64,000 nucleotides of DNA from Rhizoctonia solani (GCF_016906535.1 NC_057378.1:1674001-1738000), one strand, 5' to 3'. Shown: positions 45,722 to 57,056, counted from the first letter of the stretch. Notes: generated by a model from the letters alone, not told the origin. Numbers and translations: made by a program.

Positions 45722-47068
45722 TTAGTCTTTTCCTGATTTGGCTCCAGACTCTTTGCCAATCTTGGCGGTTTCTTTAGCCTTCCCCTTGTCCTCAATAGGG
45801 GTGGCCTTCCAGCCTGTGTGGCACTCTGCAAACTTGTGGCCCATTTTGCTGCATTTGATGCAAGCGCCTGCGGCGCGGCAGCGGTTTCTCTTTTCTTCCA
45901 ACACAAAGTTGGGATTGTTGGAGAGCTTCTTTGAACCGGTTGTTGGCTGGCCAGTACTTGTCCCCCTTGCGGGATTGGATTGCTTGCTAGACTTATTATC
46001 CCTTGGCAGGTGGCTAGCATGCTCCTCTTGGAGAGCATTATTGATGACAAGTGCTGCGTTCTGCAGCTCAAGAAGGGTGCAAGGGCAGTGCTTGCGGGTG
46101 GCAATTTGACGGCTGACCTCCCAATGGAGGCCACGGGCAAACTGGCCTCTAAGGGCTGCGTTGTTCCAGTCCAGTTCCATAGCTAGGGTCCTGAACTTTG
46201 TAATATAGTCTGTGCACATGCCAGACTGGGTGAGGGTGGTGATTTTCCGCTTGGTGGCCCTTGTGGCATTGGGGTTGCCAAATGCTGCCAAGAATTCCAA
46301 CTTGAAACCCTTGACGGTTTGGATGATAGCTTGGTGTGACCCAAGCTGGTCAAGGTGTGGATGGGCCCATGCTCCCGCAGAATCCTTCATATTCATCAGA
46401 AGGAAGGATAGGACTTCTTGGTCCGTGGGAAACATGCGCAAGTTTAGCCGGGTCCATGCCAGCATCCTTGTGAGCCACTGTTTGGCTTCACTCCCAATCT
46501 TGCCTGTATAGGCATCTGGGTGGTCTACTTTGACTGGGGTAGGATATGCGGCAACTGGAGCTGGAGGTGGAGGGGCAGCTGTCCCAATTGGGGATTGGAG
46601 ACGCAGAGATGGAGGGGGAGAAGGGACTTGCGGGGGTAGTGTCCTTGGTGCTGGCTGGGCAAAGGTGGGAAGCCCCTTTGGTTGCTTGGGCCAGAAGGAA
46701 GACCCACTAACCAATCCAATAGGCTTGGCTTTGGGTAGGGGGCGTGGCGTTGCTTCCACAACTGGGGGTTTGGCTTCTGGGGTCCTTGGCCCTTGGAGCT
46801 GGAGGCTTCAAAGCCCATCCTTGACAACATTGACTGTTTGGGATATATTTTTGATGTTGGTTTGGGTCTTGATTCCTGCTTCTTTGACTTCTTTGAGCTT
46901 TTGCTCAATGTTCTTGACTTGGCTGAGGAGGCCAAGGAGGAGGCAGGTGACCTGCTCAAGTGAGACTTCCCCAAGCTTGATAGGGGCGGTTGTTGGAAGT
47001 TGGGGTCCCAGGTCTCTTGGATCAAAAGGAGACTGGGCTCAAGAGGACGTCTGGGAACGGGTTGCCAT
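45722..47068 (-). pseudogene. Gypsy-B Gag, two in-frame stops
   Basis: The frame begins MATRSQTSS at 47068 and meets TGA at once, then a second TGA after VVKDGL. From there it is open to 45,722. It contains the coiled-coil-like EQKLKEVKEAGIKTQTNI, the capsid core (KQWLTRMLAWTRLNLRMF to FRTLAMELDWNNAALRGQF) and the zinc knuckle CIKCSKMGHKFAEC. Both stops fit CGA or TGG to TGA changes. Confidence 0.85.
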
Positions 47069-47550
47069 GGTTGGTGCGGGGTAGGAATGGCCAGCGTGAG
47101 AGGAGGCCCGCAAGGACAAGCAAGTGGGGGTACGGGATGTAATGGTGGGAGAGGGGGGCTAGTAGGTGCCTGTATCAGGACTTATGAGCGCTTTATTGTG
47201 TTGTACGCTAAGAACCTGCGTCAAACAACCTAGCGTTGAACAGTAAGTGTAGCTAATCACAGCCGTGGGCGGGCGTGATGTAGTACCTTGTCTCTGCAAG
47301 CAGGTGTATCTGCTGTCTGGTTCCGCTAGCAAAGGGTGCGGCAACCATGTGGTATGTGGACAATAGGGGTAGTCTGCCTTATAGCAATTTGTTACTACAT
47401 GGGGGTGGGGGACTTTTGATTATTATGTCCTGCAAGGTGGCCCCAATCACATGATTTCACTTGTGCTAGTACAGGTACCCTTCTTGTTTGTTGTTACTTA
47501 GTAGGGTGGGTACAAAACGGTTTGCAACCAACGTAAGGTTGATTACCTAG

Positions 47551-48131
47551 TGTCCTAGACGTCCTTAAGGGTTGTCTAGGTAGCAGGCGCTTGAGGCCGT
47601 ATAGAACTGATTAAACCGCTTAAGGCAGTGGGAGGCGCTACCTACAACAACTAACTATCTAAGAAGATCAACCAAGGCCTTATGGGCAATGGCAAACTAA
47701 GTATCTACAATGGGTAAGCCGCTTAAGGCAACAAGTACAGGTGTAAGACTAAGTAAGTTACTGGCCTAAGGCCTTGTACAATGTAGGGATTCAACAAGAG
47801 GTAATCAACCTGGGTGTTACCATGGTTGGTTGGCCTCCTTATATATTCTACAGCTGAACTAATTACAAATACATGATATGCAATACCTAATCCAATAAGA
47901 ACCCTGCTCCGCAGTTGGCCTTACTCATGCATACGTGTCACTGACATGTCATGATGACGTCATAGGTGGAGGTGGCTACATATGCTGATTAAGCGCGGAT
48001 GGGGACGTGGCTTGGCGCTTAGCGTATGATATAAGCGCCGAAGTCACGTGATTGAAAATGTAGTCCAATTGTCTTTGTTTAAATTCGAGAAAATGGGAAT
48101 AAATTCCCTGGTATTGAGTGTGTCTACAACA
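47551..48131 (-). repeat. Gypsy-B 5' LTR (581 bp)
   Basis: Ends TGTCCTAG and CTACAACA match the 3' LTR at 32,345-32,668, but its centre is longer and unrelated. It contains TGACGTCAT and TCACGTGAT palindromic motifs. GGCTG follows at 48,132. Confidence 0.85.
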
Positions 48132-48242
48132 GGCTGCAGTAGCTTATCAGGCACAAGTGCCATACCTGATCCCATCTATGTGGTTTGCCCTGAAGTAGTG
48201 GTTGTTTCTAATAATGAGTTGGAAATGGTTCAAGAGTGGATA

Positions 48243-48797
48243 TGATACATGCTCTTGTTAGATAAATGGTGTGAACGCATGGTCTGTACATAGTACTGGA
48301 ACCTTTAAGTATAGCTGTCTCCATAAATGCCATGTTGTACCAGGAGGGGCGCTATATTTAATACTAAATGCAAACTAGATGTCAAACAGTCTCACAGCAA
48401 CCCAGAAAGTCAGCAATTTTGGGCATATAATATACCGTCATCAAGGGCAAGTTCACCCCTTGTGATCTCAGAGTCCTGGGTGAAATAAATGGACAACCCC
48501 GGGAAGGCTATAGGGCAAGCGTGGGCCGTGGGGGGTTCAAGGGTGTAGCCAATCCACCCTCCATTACCTTAAATGGGCCCAAGCCATATCAAATGATGGT
48601 GATAGTGATTTTACCTGGACGTACATAGCATTATAACAGCCAGTAGCTATGATAGCTAAAAGTCCAACCCTAACAGTATATGAACACGAGAACCCAGAGT
48701 ATTCAAAGCCAGCACATGAATGATCAAACAGTACAATGAACAACAACGGATCGTAGTAACAGATATAAGCAGCGGTAAAATATACAATAGCTCAATC
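48243..48797. other. intergenic between F-box copy 3 and the DUF6534 gene
   Basis: No supported ORF. It probably holds the 3' UTR of the DUF6534 gene. Confidence 0.45.
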
Positions 48798-50479
48798 TTA
48801 AACAGTCCGTTCGCCCCATGCCACGGTCGAGTTTGTACGATCTTCTCTTCCGGCTCCAAGATCCCGTAGCTTATACTCTCCAGGCTTGGCTTCTTCATCT
48901 TGGGGAATTTTATAGCTCGACGAGTCCAGGGATAGTCCATCTTCACTATTTCGCCTGACCTGGTTAGTTTGTAGAGCCGAGGGGACTTGGACATCCGATC
49001 GGTTAACATCCTGGACTACATCGAACGTCGTCTCGACCTGAATAGCGGTGTCCCCTTTCCTTGAAGAGTTGAGATAATATGGGTTGGTGTTCTATAAAGC
49101 CAGTCAGCTTCTGGTATTATGTTTGTAATTTAGCCGTACCTTTTGGTTTGACTTGCCGGCTCTGGAGCCATTCTGAGCACTACTGTTTTCGCCGCTGCTT
49201 GTATTCCCTCGCTTCAAATTTACGCGACTAAGATCGTTGTGGTTTAGTCTAGGGTTCTAGTAACTTCTCAAAGTAGTGGAACTTGCCCGTTCAAAGTATG
49301 CACCAAGCTGATTGCGTAAAATTTGGCCTGTACACAGATAAAAGGGATGGCAACGAAGCTGTCATACTATGATGGGGCTAAGTAGAAAATACTAGCGTAC
49401 GGATCGATGACGAACCTTAATTGTGTACTCCACCGCCAGACCAATGGCGATCAGAGTGGGAGGAAGTTGTGATTCGAATGTCATCCGAGTGAGTTTGGAA
49501 AGAATGTTATCGGTACCTGACCACCCCGTCCGGCTCCGGGTGATAAAATAAAGAACTACGGGAAGGATCCCCTTTTGGTTAGCATGTCAAGCGTAGCAGC
49601 ATACAGGGACGGGGGCTCACTAATGACTGTGATGGTCAGGTCGGCAATCACAGTACAGAAGAGCCAAATGTATGCCGGTATCTTGACGTCTCCAGCACGC
49701 AAGGTTGATCCGAACCCAGTAAACATCACTTTCACGGCAATTCCGCCTCCAAATGCGGTAAGAGCGAACGCTCCAATGACCAGGAGTACTAGGTAGTTCT
49801 TGTTTACCAACTAAAGGACGGACCGATTGGCAATTAATTTCGGCTACTAATAAGGTGTTCGACTTACTCGCCACGCCCTGATTGCGAAGAAGCCCTGTAC
49901 GACAATCACAGTGGCCGAATCCAGGACGTAAAACCAGGAAAGCTATTGGAAAATAAGGTTAATTAAAGTGGGGTATTTGATGCAGAAAAACACTTGCGTA
50001 TTTGACGGACAGGAACAGCCCCTAAGCAATCAGAATAAGCTCAGCCCTTGCAGAATAGTTATGTAACCTTGAACGGAAGATATTCGACTTACATAGGTCC
50101 CGAAATTAAAAACGAAGAGGTCATATATCCATGCCCAAGTGTACATTGTGATGGCTCTGGGCACTAGGGATAAGAATTACGTGACAACAAAAAGTTGACC
50201 GAGACCTACACGTTCATGAGGAGGACATAGAGTACCATCAACCTGATCCACCTCGGATCCTTCATTGCTAGAGCTTTGTATTCACTGCATTGCATGAATA
50301 GGACCCCTGCAAGTACCGCGTCAAGGCCCATTGCAATAATAAATGGCTATATCTAGGGATTTAGCACACGGGTCTGAATATGTATTAAGAAGATGGCTCA
50401 CTCCAAGATGGAGAGACTTGTCCGCTGACAAGATTGGTGCGGCAATTTTATCGAGCTCTTCTAAAGTTGGGGCGCCCAT
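48798..50479 (-). CDS. DUF6534-family multi-pass membrane protein, 376 aa, ten exons
   Basis: Exons 50479-50402, 50346-50210, 50156-50093, 50021-49998, 49942-49868, 49810-49621, 49555-49416, 49327-49287, 49227-49140 and 49091-48798 give one frame. The start is MGAPTLEELDKIAAP. Hydrophobic segments follow: PFIIAMGLDAVLAGVLFM, LMVLYVLLMNVAITMY, LSWFYVLDSATVIVVQGFF, YLVLLVIGAFALTAFGGG, WLFCTVIADLTITVIILYF and PTLIAIGLAVEY. Signature pieces of DUF6534 are ADLTITVIILYFITRSRTGW and AKFYAISLVHTLNGR. A hydrophilic Ser/Glu-rich cytoplasmic tail ends NSTVAWGERTV. This is a basidiomycete-expanded family with seven predicted helices and no known function. Introns 4 and 8 start with GC instead of GT (TAC|GCAAGT, CGG|GCAAGT). 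An upstream in-frame Met exists, but this start fits the family. Confidence 0.82.
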
Positions 50480-53262
50480 GGTCTCGTAGCAATGATGTGA
50501 GGGGGAAAGCCAAGAAGTACTGTTGCTGGTGGACCTAGCACATTGGTTTAAAACTGTGCCTTCGCACGACCCGTGGTGCGAATGTAAGACAAACACCGAC
50601 GTGAAATTGGGAGATGGCAATCAACAACAGCAACGATCAGGGAAACTTGCGTCGCGAAATCAAGGGAATTTACAAAAGAAGCGGTTCCGGGAGAGATCAC
50701 GCCACAGAGGTGCTTTACCAAGTCGGTACGCATCGTGAAGGGTCGGGTGCTCCATGCATTTAGCACGCTTCGATAGGCTCACTCATAAATCGAGAATGCC
50801 AAAACAGTTGCGACCCACTAGCGGTCTGGTGATAATGTAGGAAAAGGATGTGCAAATTTTCTGCGGCAGTCTGGTATGCTCGCTCAGTGGTTGAGGGTTG
50901 TCGCAGGATTGTTATTATTATTTTACTTGCAGTGGTTGTCAGCACACAAGGCCCCGCCAGTTTGATGTGGCTGTGCAGGGTCGGTAGGTCAGTCTCTTCC
51001 AACAAAACGAATCCACGGCATCAAAGTGGCAATCATACCACCTATAGCTTGGGAAGGGTGCCTAGGCTGAGCAATCGTAAATTTGAAGAAATATACCGTC
51101 TTCCGTATAATTTCTAGTAACTTCTTGCCAATCACATTATACCCCAATTCAAACTCATCCGAAGACAGATATCTTCATCATCCTGACCACGTTGCGAAGT
51201 CACCCTATCTTTTTTTACCCAATCATTGACGTCGGGATCTATTAAGAGTCCATCGGAAATTGCCAGATACGACCAGAGATATTACTACTTCTCGATTTCT
51301 CCGGATATCTTTGGAACGTGTCGGAGATTAAGCCTCCCAGTTAGAGACCTACAGTGCAAAAGCAAGTTTAACTGGACGAGGAGCTCGGGTGTTATACAGC
51401 ATTTATTCAGAACAGAGTACTCAATTCTTTCTCATCGTAACGTTTTTGATTCACAACATTAATGACATAAGATTTAATTCTGGCGTTTGGGAGGGTTGCC
51501 TCCGGGAGCGATGCATGTCTCATCCTCGGCAACCATCAAAATTTTCTTGGTTCTAGCTCCTAAGTGACTGTTTGCCAGACATCGGGTGATACATGAGCCA
51601 GTTTGATTTGAAGGATTTTCAGATCCGGATAAATGTGTGCACGTGCGGGAGTCGGTGGCACTAGCAGGGTGACTGGGTCGAACCAATATTGCCCTGCATC
51701 ATTGCGCCTGGTGCCGAATTATTCACGGTTTCTTTGATACCTAATCTTCGGATAAGTCACAGTGACTTCTGAGCTGAACAGATGCCGCGTTGTACTTGAC
51801 CAAAACCGCTGGTGCCCGTGAGTGAGTGGGAAGCCAAGGGAGATGCCGGCTAGGCCAGAATACCACAGGGTTGTAAACCAGTACCCCATTTTACTTATTT
51901 TGTCAATACAAGTCATGTGCGAAAATCACCTACGATAGCACGAATCTCAGCTAAGTAATACTGGTGCGGCACTCTGGAGCTTCCGCAAGATTTGTCCAGA
52001 ATCACTATGGCACTCGCACTAGCTCCCGAACCACCATGGTTTTAGTGGAGCCGCTACACCTTTCTTCATGCGTTACGACCTGAAGCCTCAATATGAATCG
52101 TTCCCGTACTACTTATTCCATTATTCGGACACTCGCTTTTATCTAGTCTACGGAACAAGGGATATCGCGGGGGCCACAGCTGATTCTTCCCGGCCGAAAG
52201 TTTCCCAGGTTTCCTTACTTGAGCATAGCACCAATCGGGTTGAAGAGCCGTTTCAACTATACCACTTCCTAATTCCTCCCGATATGTCCAATACTGACTT
52301 CAATGCTGGCTCAGGGCATGCATAGTTGCTGTACTGTACGAGACTCACGCTCTTTATCGGACATCGAAATATATCTCCAATAGCTCTACCAACGTGAACA
52401 ACTCGAGTTAAGGTACACTCACTTAGATTTATCCCTTAATTAGAAGCGGTGTCTGGTTATTGTTATTAATGTACTGTGATCGAAAGCTACCAAGATTTCT
52501 CCATACCGTCGATACTTATCGTCGGATATAAGCACTAACGCTGTTGGCGACGGAGTCGCCGTAAATATGACTATACGTAATGGATACTCGATCATGGCGG
52601 TAAAAGTGAAGACAGGGAGGCAAGAGCTCCTCCCGGGCCCTTAAAAAGTCATTGGGAGAAATACATGCGCAAATAGGATATGTAAACTAAACGAGAATAT
52701 ATGGTTGATAATCAGCACGGTAATTAGTCATAATCAATTCCTCGTTCAGATAAGGCGGCCAGTGAGACCAGTATAGTCACGTGATAGGTGGCCCATTCAA
52801 TCAGGATTAACGCACGAATATCACGCATCCTTCACATCCTCACAGTAGTCGACACTGCTTTCATGAAGACATCTTCAAGGCATATAGTAAATTTTATCGT
52901 ACCAATACGCCGCCTTCGTATCTCTGGAGTTGTGTTTCACTACTAACAGCTTGCTAGCATCATTCACACTTGAGTGCGTCAACAACAGGAATAAATGCGT
53001 TTTTATGCATTTCTCGAGAATTATGCCATTCAGGCATTTTAAGCCTTGATTAAACACTGATCTGATACTTAAGTTCTGAGCGTTAGACGTGACCTCCAAT
53101 CCCGCTGCATTACCGTGAGTGATAAGGGCCAAGATCGCAACTTGCAATCGCTGACTAAGGGCTTCGCCAATCCAGCGATGAGCGTCATAACCAGATCCAA
53201 TCGAACCATATCTTGGGGCGAGATATTTTCCAAAAAGTCTGCTAGCTTCATTCTATATTTAA
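50480..53262. other. 2.8-kb stretch, no recognised gene
   Basis: Many short ORFs on both strands, none with motifs or convincing splice joins. The minus-strand frames around 51,474-51,916 are the most protein-like, but I cannot support them. The promoter of the DUF6534 gene is at the left end and that of the dehydrogenase at the right. Confidence 0.4.
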
Positions 53263-54321
53263 ATGCTGCCCGTGACCTGGCTAATTACCGGGTACGTATA
53301 CCTCAATTAATCATATTGGTCTGGTGCGCTGAGATAGACCGTGCGCCGTTACTTAAATAAATACACCATTTAGCTCATCTCGCGGTATCGGGCTCGCTCT
53401 TGTTACAGAGTTAGCTAAATACTCGAGCAATATCATCTTCGCTACATGTCGCCATCCAGAAAAGGCTGCATGTCTTAGGGAAGTAGCGAATAAAGCTTAT
53501 CCTGAGCGGGTACACATTGTACCACTTGATGTCACCGACGAGGTTTCGATCAAAGAGGCAGCTACTGAAATTGGGGAAAGGCTCTCCCATGTGGGACCCA
53601 TCCCGGGAGATATGGGTCTGGATTATTTGGTTCAGAATGCGGCGATTGTGAGTAATTTCGCCTTGGTTCGCTCTGCCTGCTGGGTTTGTATTGATGGCTC
53701 TTACGTATACAGACGCTGCCCGTGAGTCCAGTAATCCTTATAGGTACCTTAACGGCTGCATTGAAACATACAGGGAGACGGGGATAATGCAATAACCCTT
53801 GAAGCCGAATCGTTTCACGAAATAATGACCACAAACGTTTTGGGACCAGCGTTAGTAATGAAGCACATGCATCAACATTTAAAAAAGAGCTTTCGACCAG
53901 TCGTAGTTAATGTTTCTTCTGGGCTGGCATCTATTGCCATGGACCTTGGACCACACAAAACAAGTTATAGTATTAGCAAGACTGCCTTGCACATGTTGGT
54001 CAGTATGTGCTTTCATTAGAATAACCTACTGTTTCTAATGCCATGGTTTACGATACACACAGACCTATAAACAGGCTAAAGCTTGTCCAGATATGATTGT
54101 TTTATCTGTGCACCCAGCGTCGGTAAAAACAGGTTTGCTATTTCATTCAATATCGAGTTATAACTGACATCACCATAGACATGGGAACAAGCGAAGCCGA
54201 ACTTGAGCCACCATATGTGGCGGCGGAAATGATACAACTACTGCAACGGGCCACTCTGGAAGATTCGGGAAAGTTTCTTCGGTATGATGGTGAATTGGAG
54301 GCATGGGAGCCCAAATATTGA
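53263..54321 (+). CDS. short-chain dehydrogenase/reductase, 249 aa, six exons
   Basis: Exons 53263-53291, 53374-53647, 53713-53721, 53774-53998, 54063-54132 and 54179-54321 join in phase. The start MLPVTWLITG joins SSRGIGLALVTELAKY, giving the T-G-x3-G-x-G cofactor loop. LDVTDE and the N-A-A-I of YLVQNAAITLP follow. The catalytic Ser lies in VVNVSSGLASIA, and Tyr/Lys are in TSYSISKTALHML (Y-x3-K). The C-terminus has SVHPASVKT, and the protein ends LEAWEPKY. These are classical SDR motifs (NAD(P)-dependent oxidoreductase; C-factor/sniffer-like length). Exon 3 is only nine bases (codons for TLP). There is no signal peptide. The substrate is unknown, and no neighbour suggests a pathway. Confidence 0.87.
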
Positions 54322-55727
54322 TAGAGAGGGATGCCGATAACAACCGTCACTTAATGAATCCATTGCCGAAGGCTGCGAAAGGAGTGCATAGGTATATTCA
54401 ATAAATTTGATTTTACATTTATCAGCCCCGTAGATAACTCATTTGTTGGCTCCAAGGGCCTAGTTCAGTCATTCACTAAAGGATATCACCTCAGGGATAT
54501 ACGGCAGACTTTGTCTATTCATTTTCAACGTGAGTGTTGTGATGTTCCAGCTATCTGGCTTGATCTTTCGCTTGTACTCCCCATGGATCCGAGCCTAAAT
54601 GGAGGTGACTGGTGTGTCGTCCACCTCTACGGATCCAACAATACCGCCGGGACTCTTGACCTGCAGACTTGCGCTGGGGAGGTGCATGTTGCGCCATTTT
54701 ACTATTGATTTATAAGCTCGGCCAGTGTCTTCCCATACTGCAGGTCAAGAGTCCCGACTGTAATACACATCATGACTTCTATCCATCCCGGCGTTCCACA
54801 TCTGTCAGGAAGCACGACGTGAGAGTTTTCGGATGTGTCCCTGTCATGAGACCTGGATACATGCGCCTGCAGCTGTCCAGCTCCAGATGACGGCCAATTG
54901 ATGGCACAGCTCCGAGTCCCACATCTCATAAGTGCCTATTCGCAAAATCTGGTAGTAATGAGGATGTCGAACGTATTACTTGCACCTCCCAAAAGATTGT
55001 TGATCAATACAAAAGAACCCTGGGCACAAGCGAAGAAGCCTAGTAACCTAACTTTCATTGGTGGCTACGATCCAATAACCATAGTAAAGGACAATTTATA
55101 TGCGGTGGCGCCGTATCATCTTAGGGCTGGATTGCCGATCGATGTCCAACGTTCAATGCTAAGTATAACAGGAGTACAACGAACGCTTTCCTCGACGCAG
55201 ACTTGGGAATCCGTATACCTCCTTCATTTGCTAGGACAACGTGTTATTTGTCTCAGAAAGGACGTCCCGAGCACTCCAAGCCTTGTATTCCTGAACTTTG
55301 TTAGCGTGAGATAAGCCATTCTGTGTACATATATCAATTGCTTTGTCTTCAGTAGGAGCAGTATCCACTGATGGAACCAGATGTGAAAGATATTTTCGAC
55401 TTCTTCCGATAGATTAATACAGAAGGGGGCGCGGTCCATATATAAGACATTGCTAATCACTTCGAAATTAGCCGCAGACATGCTGTTGAGTCACTTATAT
55501 GGAAGTACAAACAAACTAAAGTTATACCGTGCTAGCAGGTTGCATTCCTTCGAGTGCGTGCATCTTTTAATCCGCGGTCAAGCATAAGCCACTATTCACT
55601 TAGTTCTCAGAACCACATGCGTGTACGCCATTTACATGTGTCAATGTACGGCCCGTGAAGTGCCTTTTTAGTGAGCCGGAGTACACTTCACAAGCATGAC
55701 ATACTAAGACCAAACTCCTGCATTTAC
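54322..55727. other. 1.4-kb stretch, no recognised gene
   Basis: A plus-strand open frame at 54898-55314 has no motif. The stretch contains a near-perfect inverted repeat (54648-54666 and 54738-54756). Confidence 0.45.
54648..54756. repeat. 19-bp inverted repeat with 71-bp loop
   Basis: CGGGACTCTTGACCTGCAG at 54648-54666 is the exact reverse complement of 54738-54756. It could form a hairpin or be the core of a small inverted-repeat element. No flanking duplication was found. Confidence 0.8.
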
Positions 55728-55736
55728 TATATATAA
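55728..55736 (+). promoter_or_regulatory. TATA box of lectin 2
   Basis: TATATATAA lies 58 bases before the start codon, followed by a CT-rich leader (CCTCCCTCCTCTACATCCC). This is the usual layout of highly expressed fungal genes. Confidence 0.65.
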
Positions 55737-55793
55737 GCCCCCAGCTAACCTCCCTCCTCTACATCCCAGCTCTACCTCTCAGTTCTTTACCAA

Positions 55794-56436
55794 ATGGCAT
55801 CTTCAACACCAACTACGTCTCAGCCTACTTTTGCTTCAGGTGTCTATAAGCTCAAGAACGTTGCGACCGGCACCCTCCTTGATCTGTGGAACGGGGAAAC
55901 CAACGAAGGCACAATTATCCAAGGTCACGGAGACAACGGTGCTACCAACCTAAAGGCAAGAGCCGGAGCTCAACACATCACCCATCGCAAATGCCAATGC
56001 GCATATTGATATTGACTTGCAGTGGCACGTCGAGTGGACCGGTACCGCCAACCAACTGACCCTGCGCAACTTCAAGAGCGGTACTTATTTCGGGGCCGGT
56101 CCCAGTGGAGTTCAAAACGGCAGCGCGCCCTTGGGATCTGCGACCGCCGTGCCTGTAGTTCTTGTGGTGGCCGACAAGGGATATGCGTAAGTAGCTGACA
56201 ATATTAATATTTCTCAAGCATATACTCACAATTATCGCTCCATTTGAAGTATCGAGCCCGTGGCTGACCGTGGGGTTGTGCTTGACCTTCAGACCAACAG
56301 CTCCGCGAACAGAGTACCTGTGCGCATTCCTATTTTTTCTTACATGTATCAGCGTGCTAAATCCCCTCTGTAGGCGGTGTACCGGACCAACACTGCCACT
56401 GACACGCAAAAGTGGGTCTTTGTCAAGGCTGATTGA
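55794..56436 (+). CDS. ricin-B-like (beta-trefoil) lectin 2, 152 aa
   Basis: Exons 55794-55955, 56023-56186, 56250-56319 and 56374-56436. The start is MASSTPTTSQPTFASGVYKL. Trefoil repeats read LKNVATGTLLDLWNG, WHVEWTGTANQLTLRNFKSG, VADRGVVLDLQTNSSANR and ATDTQKWVFVKAD. No signal peptide, so the protein is likely cytosolic, binding glycans as other fungal beta-trefoil lectins do. Exon lengths (162, 164, 70, 63) and phases match lectin 1 (162, 161, 70, 60), so the two are paralogues about 36 kb apart on opposite strands. The first intron uses a GC donor (AAG|GCAAGA), while lectin 1 has GT at the same site. A TATA box lies upstream. Confidence 0.9.
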
Positions 56437-57056
56437 AGGAGATTGTCAAGCACAAAAAGGTGTACCAGACAACAAACATGTACAATGAATTAAAGACTGA
56501 ATATGAACATATATAGTGTGAGATGCCGTATGAGGATGTGTCGATGAGAGCGGCAGAAAAATCTGCTGATCATGATAGCGGGGTACTCTTCAATTCTATC
56601 AGCCACTAAATACTGCTCAAAGTGGCATCACCCGATCAAAGGCAAAAACAGAAGATATATCACTCATTTATTCTATTATGTTCTACCTAAGTCACTCTCT
56701 CCCCAAAACACACACAGACAGAAAAAAGCGCTATGAGAATAGAAAGGAAAAAGAAGAAACTACCAAACCAAATAAGATATATGCATGTTACTTAATAAAC
56801 AGATCAAAACAATCGACGAAAAAAAAGCATGAAAAGCCCAAAATGCAGCATATACAGCAAAAAGATCCAAATAAGATGCGTGTGATGAGAAATGGTGAGA
56901 AACGGATTGCATAGATTGAGTTTGTTAGATGTCGGACAAGGGCGTAGGGGTCGGGGCGGGGCTTGAACAGTCGGAGAGCGTGCGGGTCGAAAAAGGTGGA
57001 TTGAAAGGGGCATGACATGTCGGAATGCAAAGTTCGTCCAGAGACATCAATCATAG
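56437..57056. other. intergenic, nothing recognised
   Basis: AT-rich and A-rich on the plus strand. It contains the 3' regions of lectin 2 and of the convergent large membrane protein gene. Confidence 0.5.

Larger units (their letters stand above)
32345..48131 (-). mobile_element. Gypsy-B: chromodomain LTR retrotransposon carrying nested insertions
   Basis: LTR ends TGTCCTAG...CTACAACA on both sides and GGCTG duplicated at 32340-32344 and 48132-48136 define one insertion into F-box copy 3. Reading on the minus strand: 5' LTR, Gag (47,068-45,722), protease (broken by solo LTR 3), RT and RNase H, integrase to 41,935, then the Pogo insertion, then the chromodomain (32,866 onward) and the 3' LTR. 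The frame TFLICNT + GSHAAILGLKWLD resumes after the solo LTR. VTVDREEE + YEVEGITN resumes after the Pogo, which confirms the nesting. The host element without insertions would be about 6.2 kb, normal for a chromovirus. Confidence 0.92.
29893..48242 (+). pseudogene. F-box/LRR-like protein broken by three insertions (copy 3)
   Basis: The gene reads on the plus strand in four segments. 29,893-30,223 has CVPGMLTELSINR, PTVEALWESITTLQL and PEWTSKIYHGLTKL. After a solo LTR, 30,785-31,599 resumes ESSPKLCILQFGARI and PVLLRDLEILLLK, with a TGA where copy 2 has Trp. After a second solo LTR, 32,169-32,344 reads IDSLHLMHLDD and PLIEQIICRHSVPKL. After the 15.8-kb Gypsy-B insertion, 48,132-48,242 gives GCSSLSGTSAIPDP and ends EMVQEWI-stop. 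Each junction has a 5-bp target duplication. The N-terminal F-box itself is absent. Removing the insertions leaves a nearly continuous gene, so it was in good shape when the first element arrived. Confidence 0.8.

Noticed and set aside
33078..48131. Two side-by-side independent Gypsy elements
   Set aside because: Frame continuity across 32,866/41,935 and the GGCTG duplication at 32,340/48,132 show one element nested inside another.
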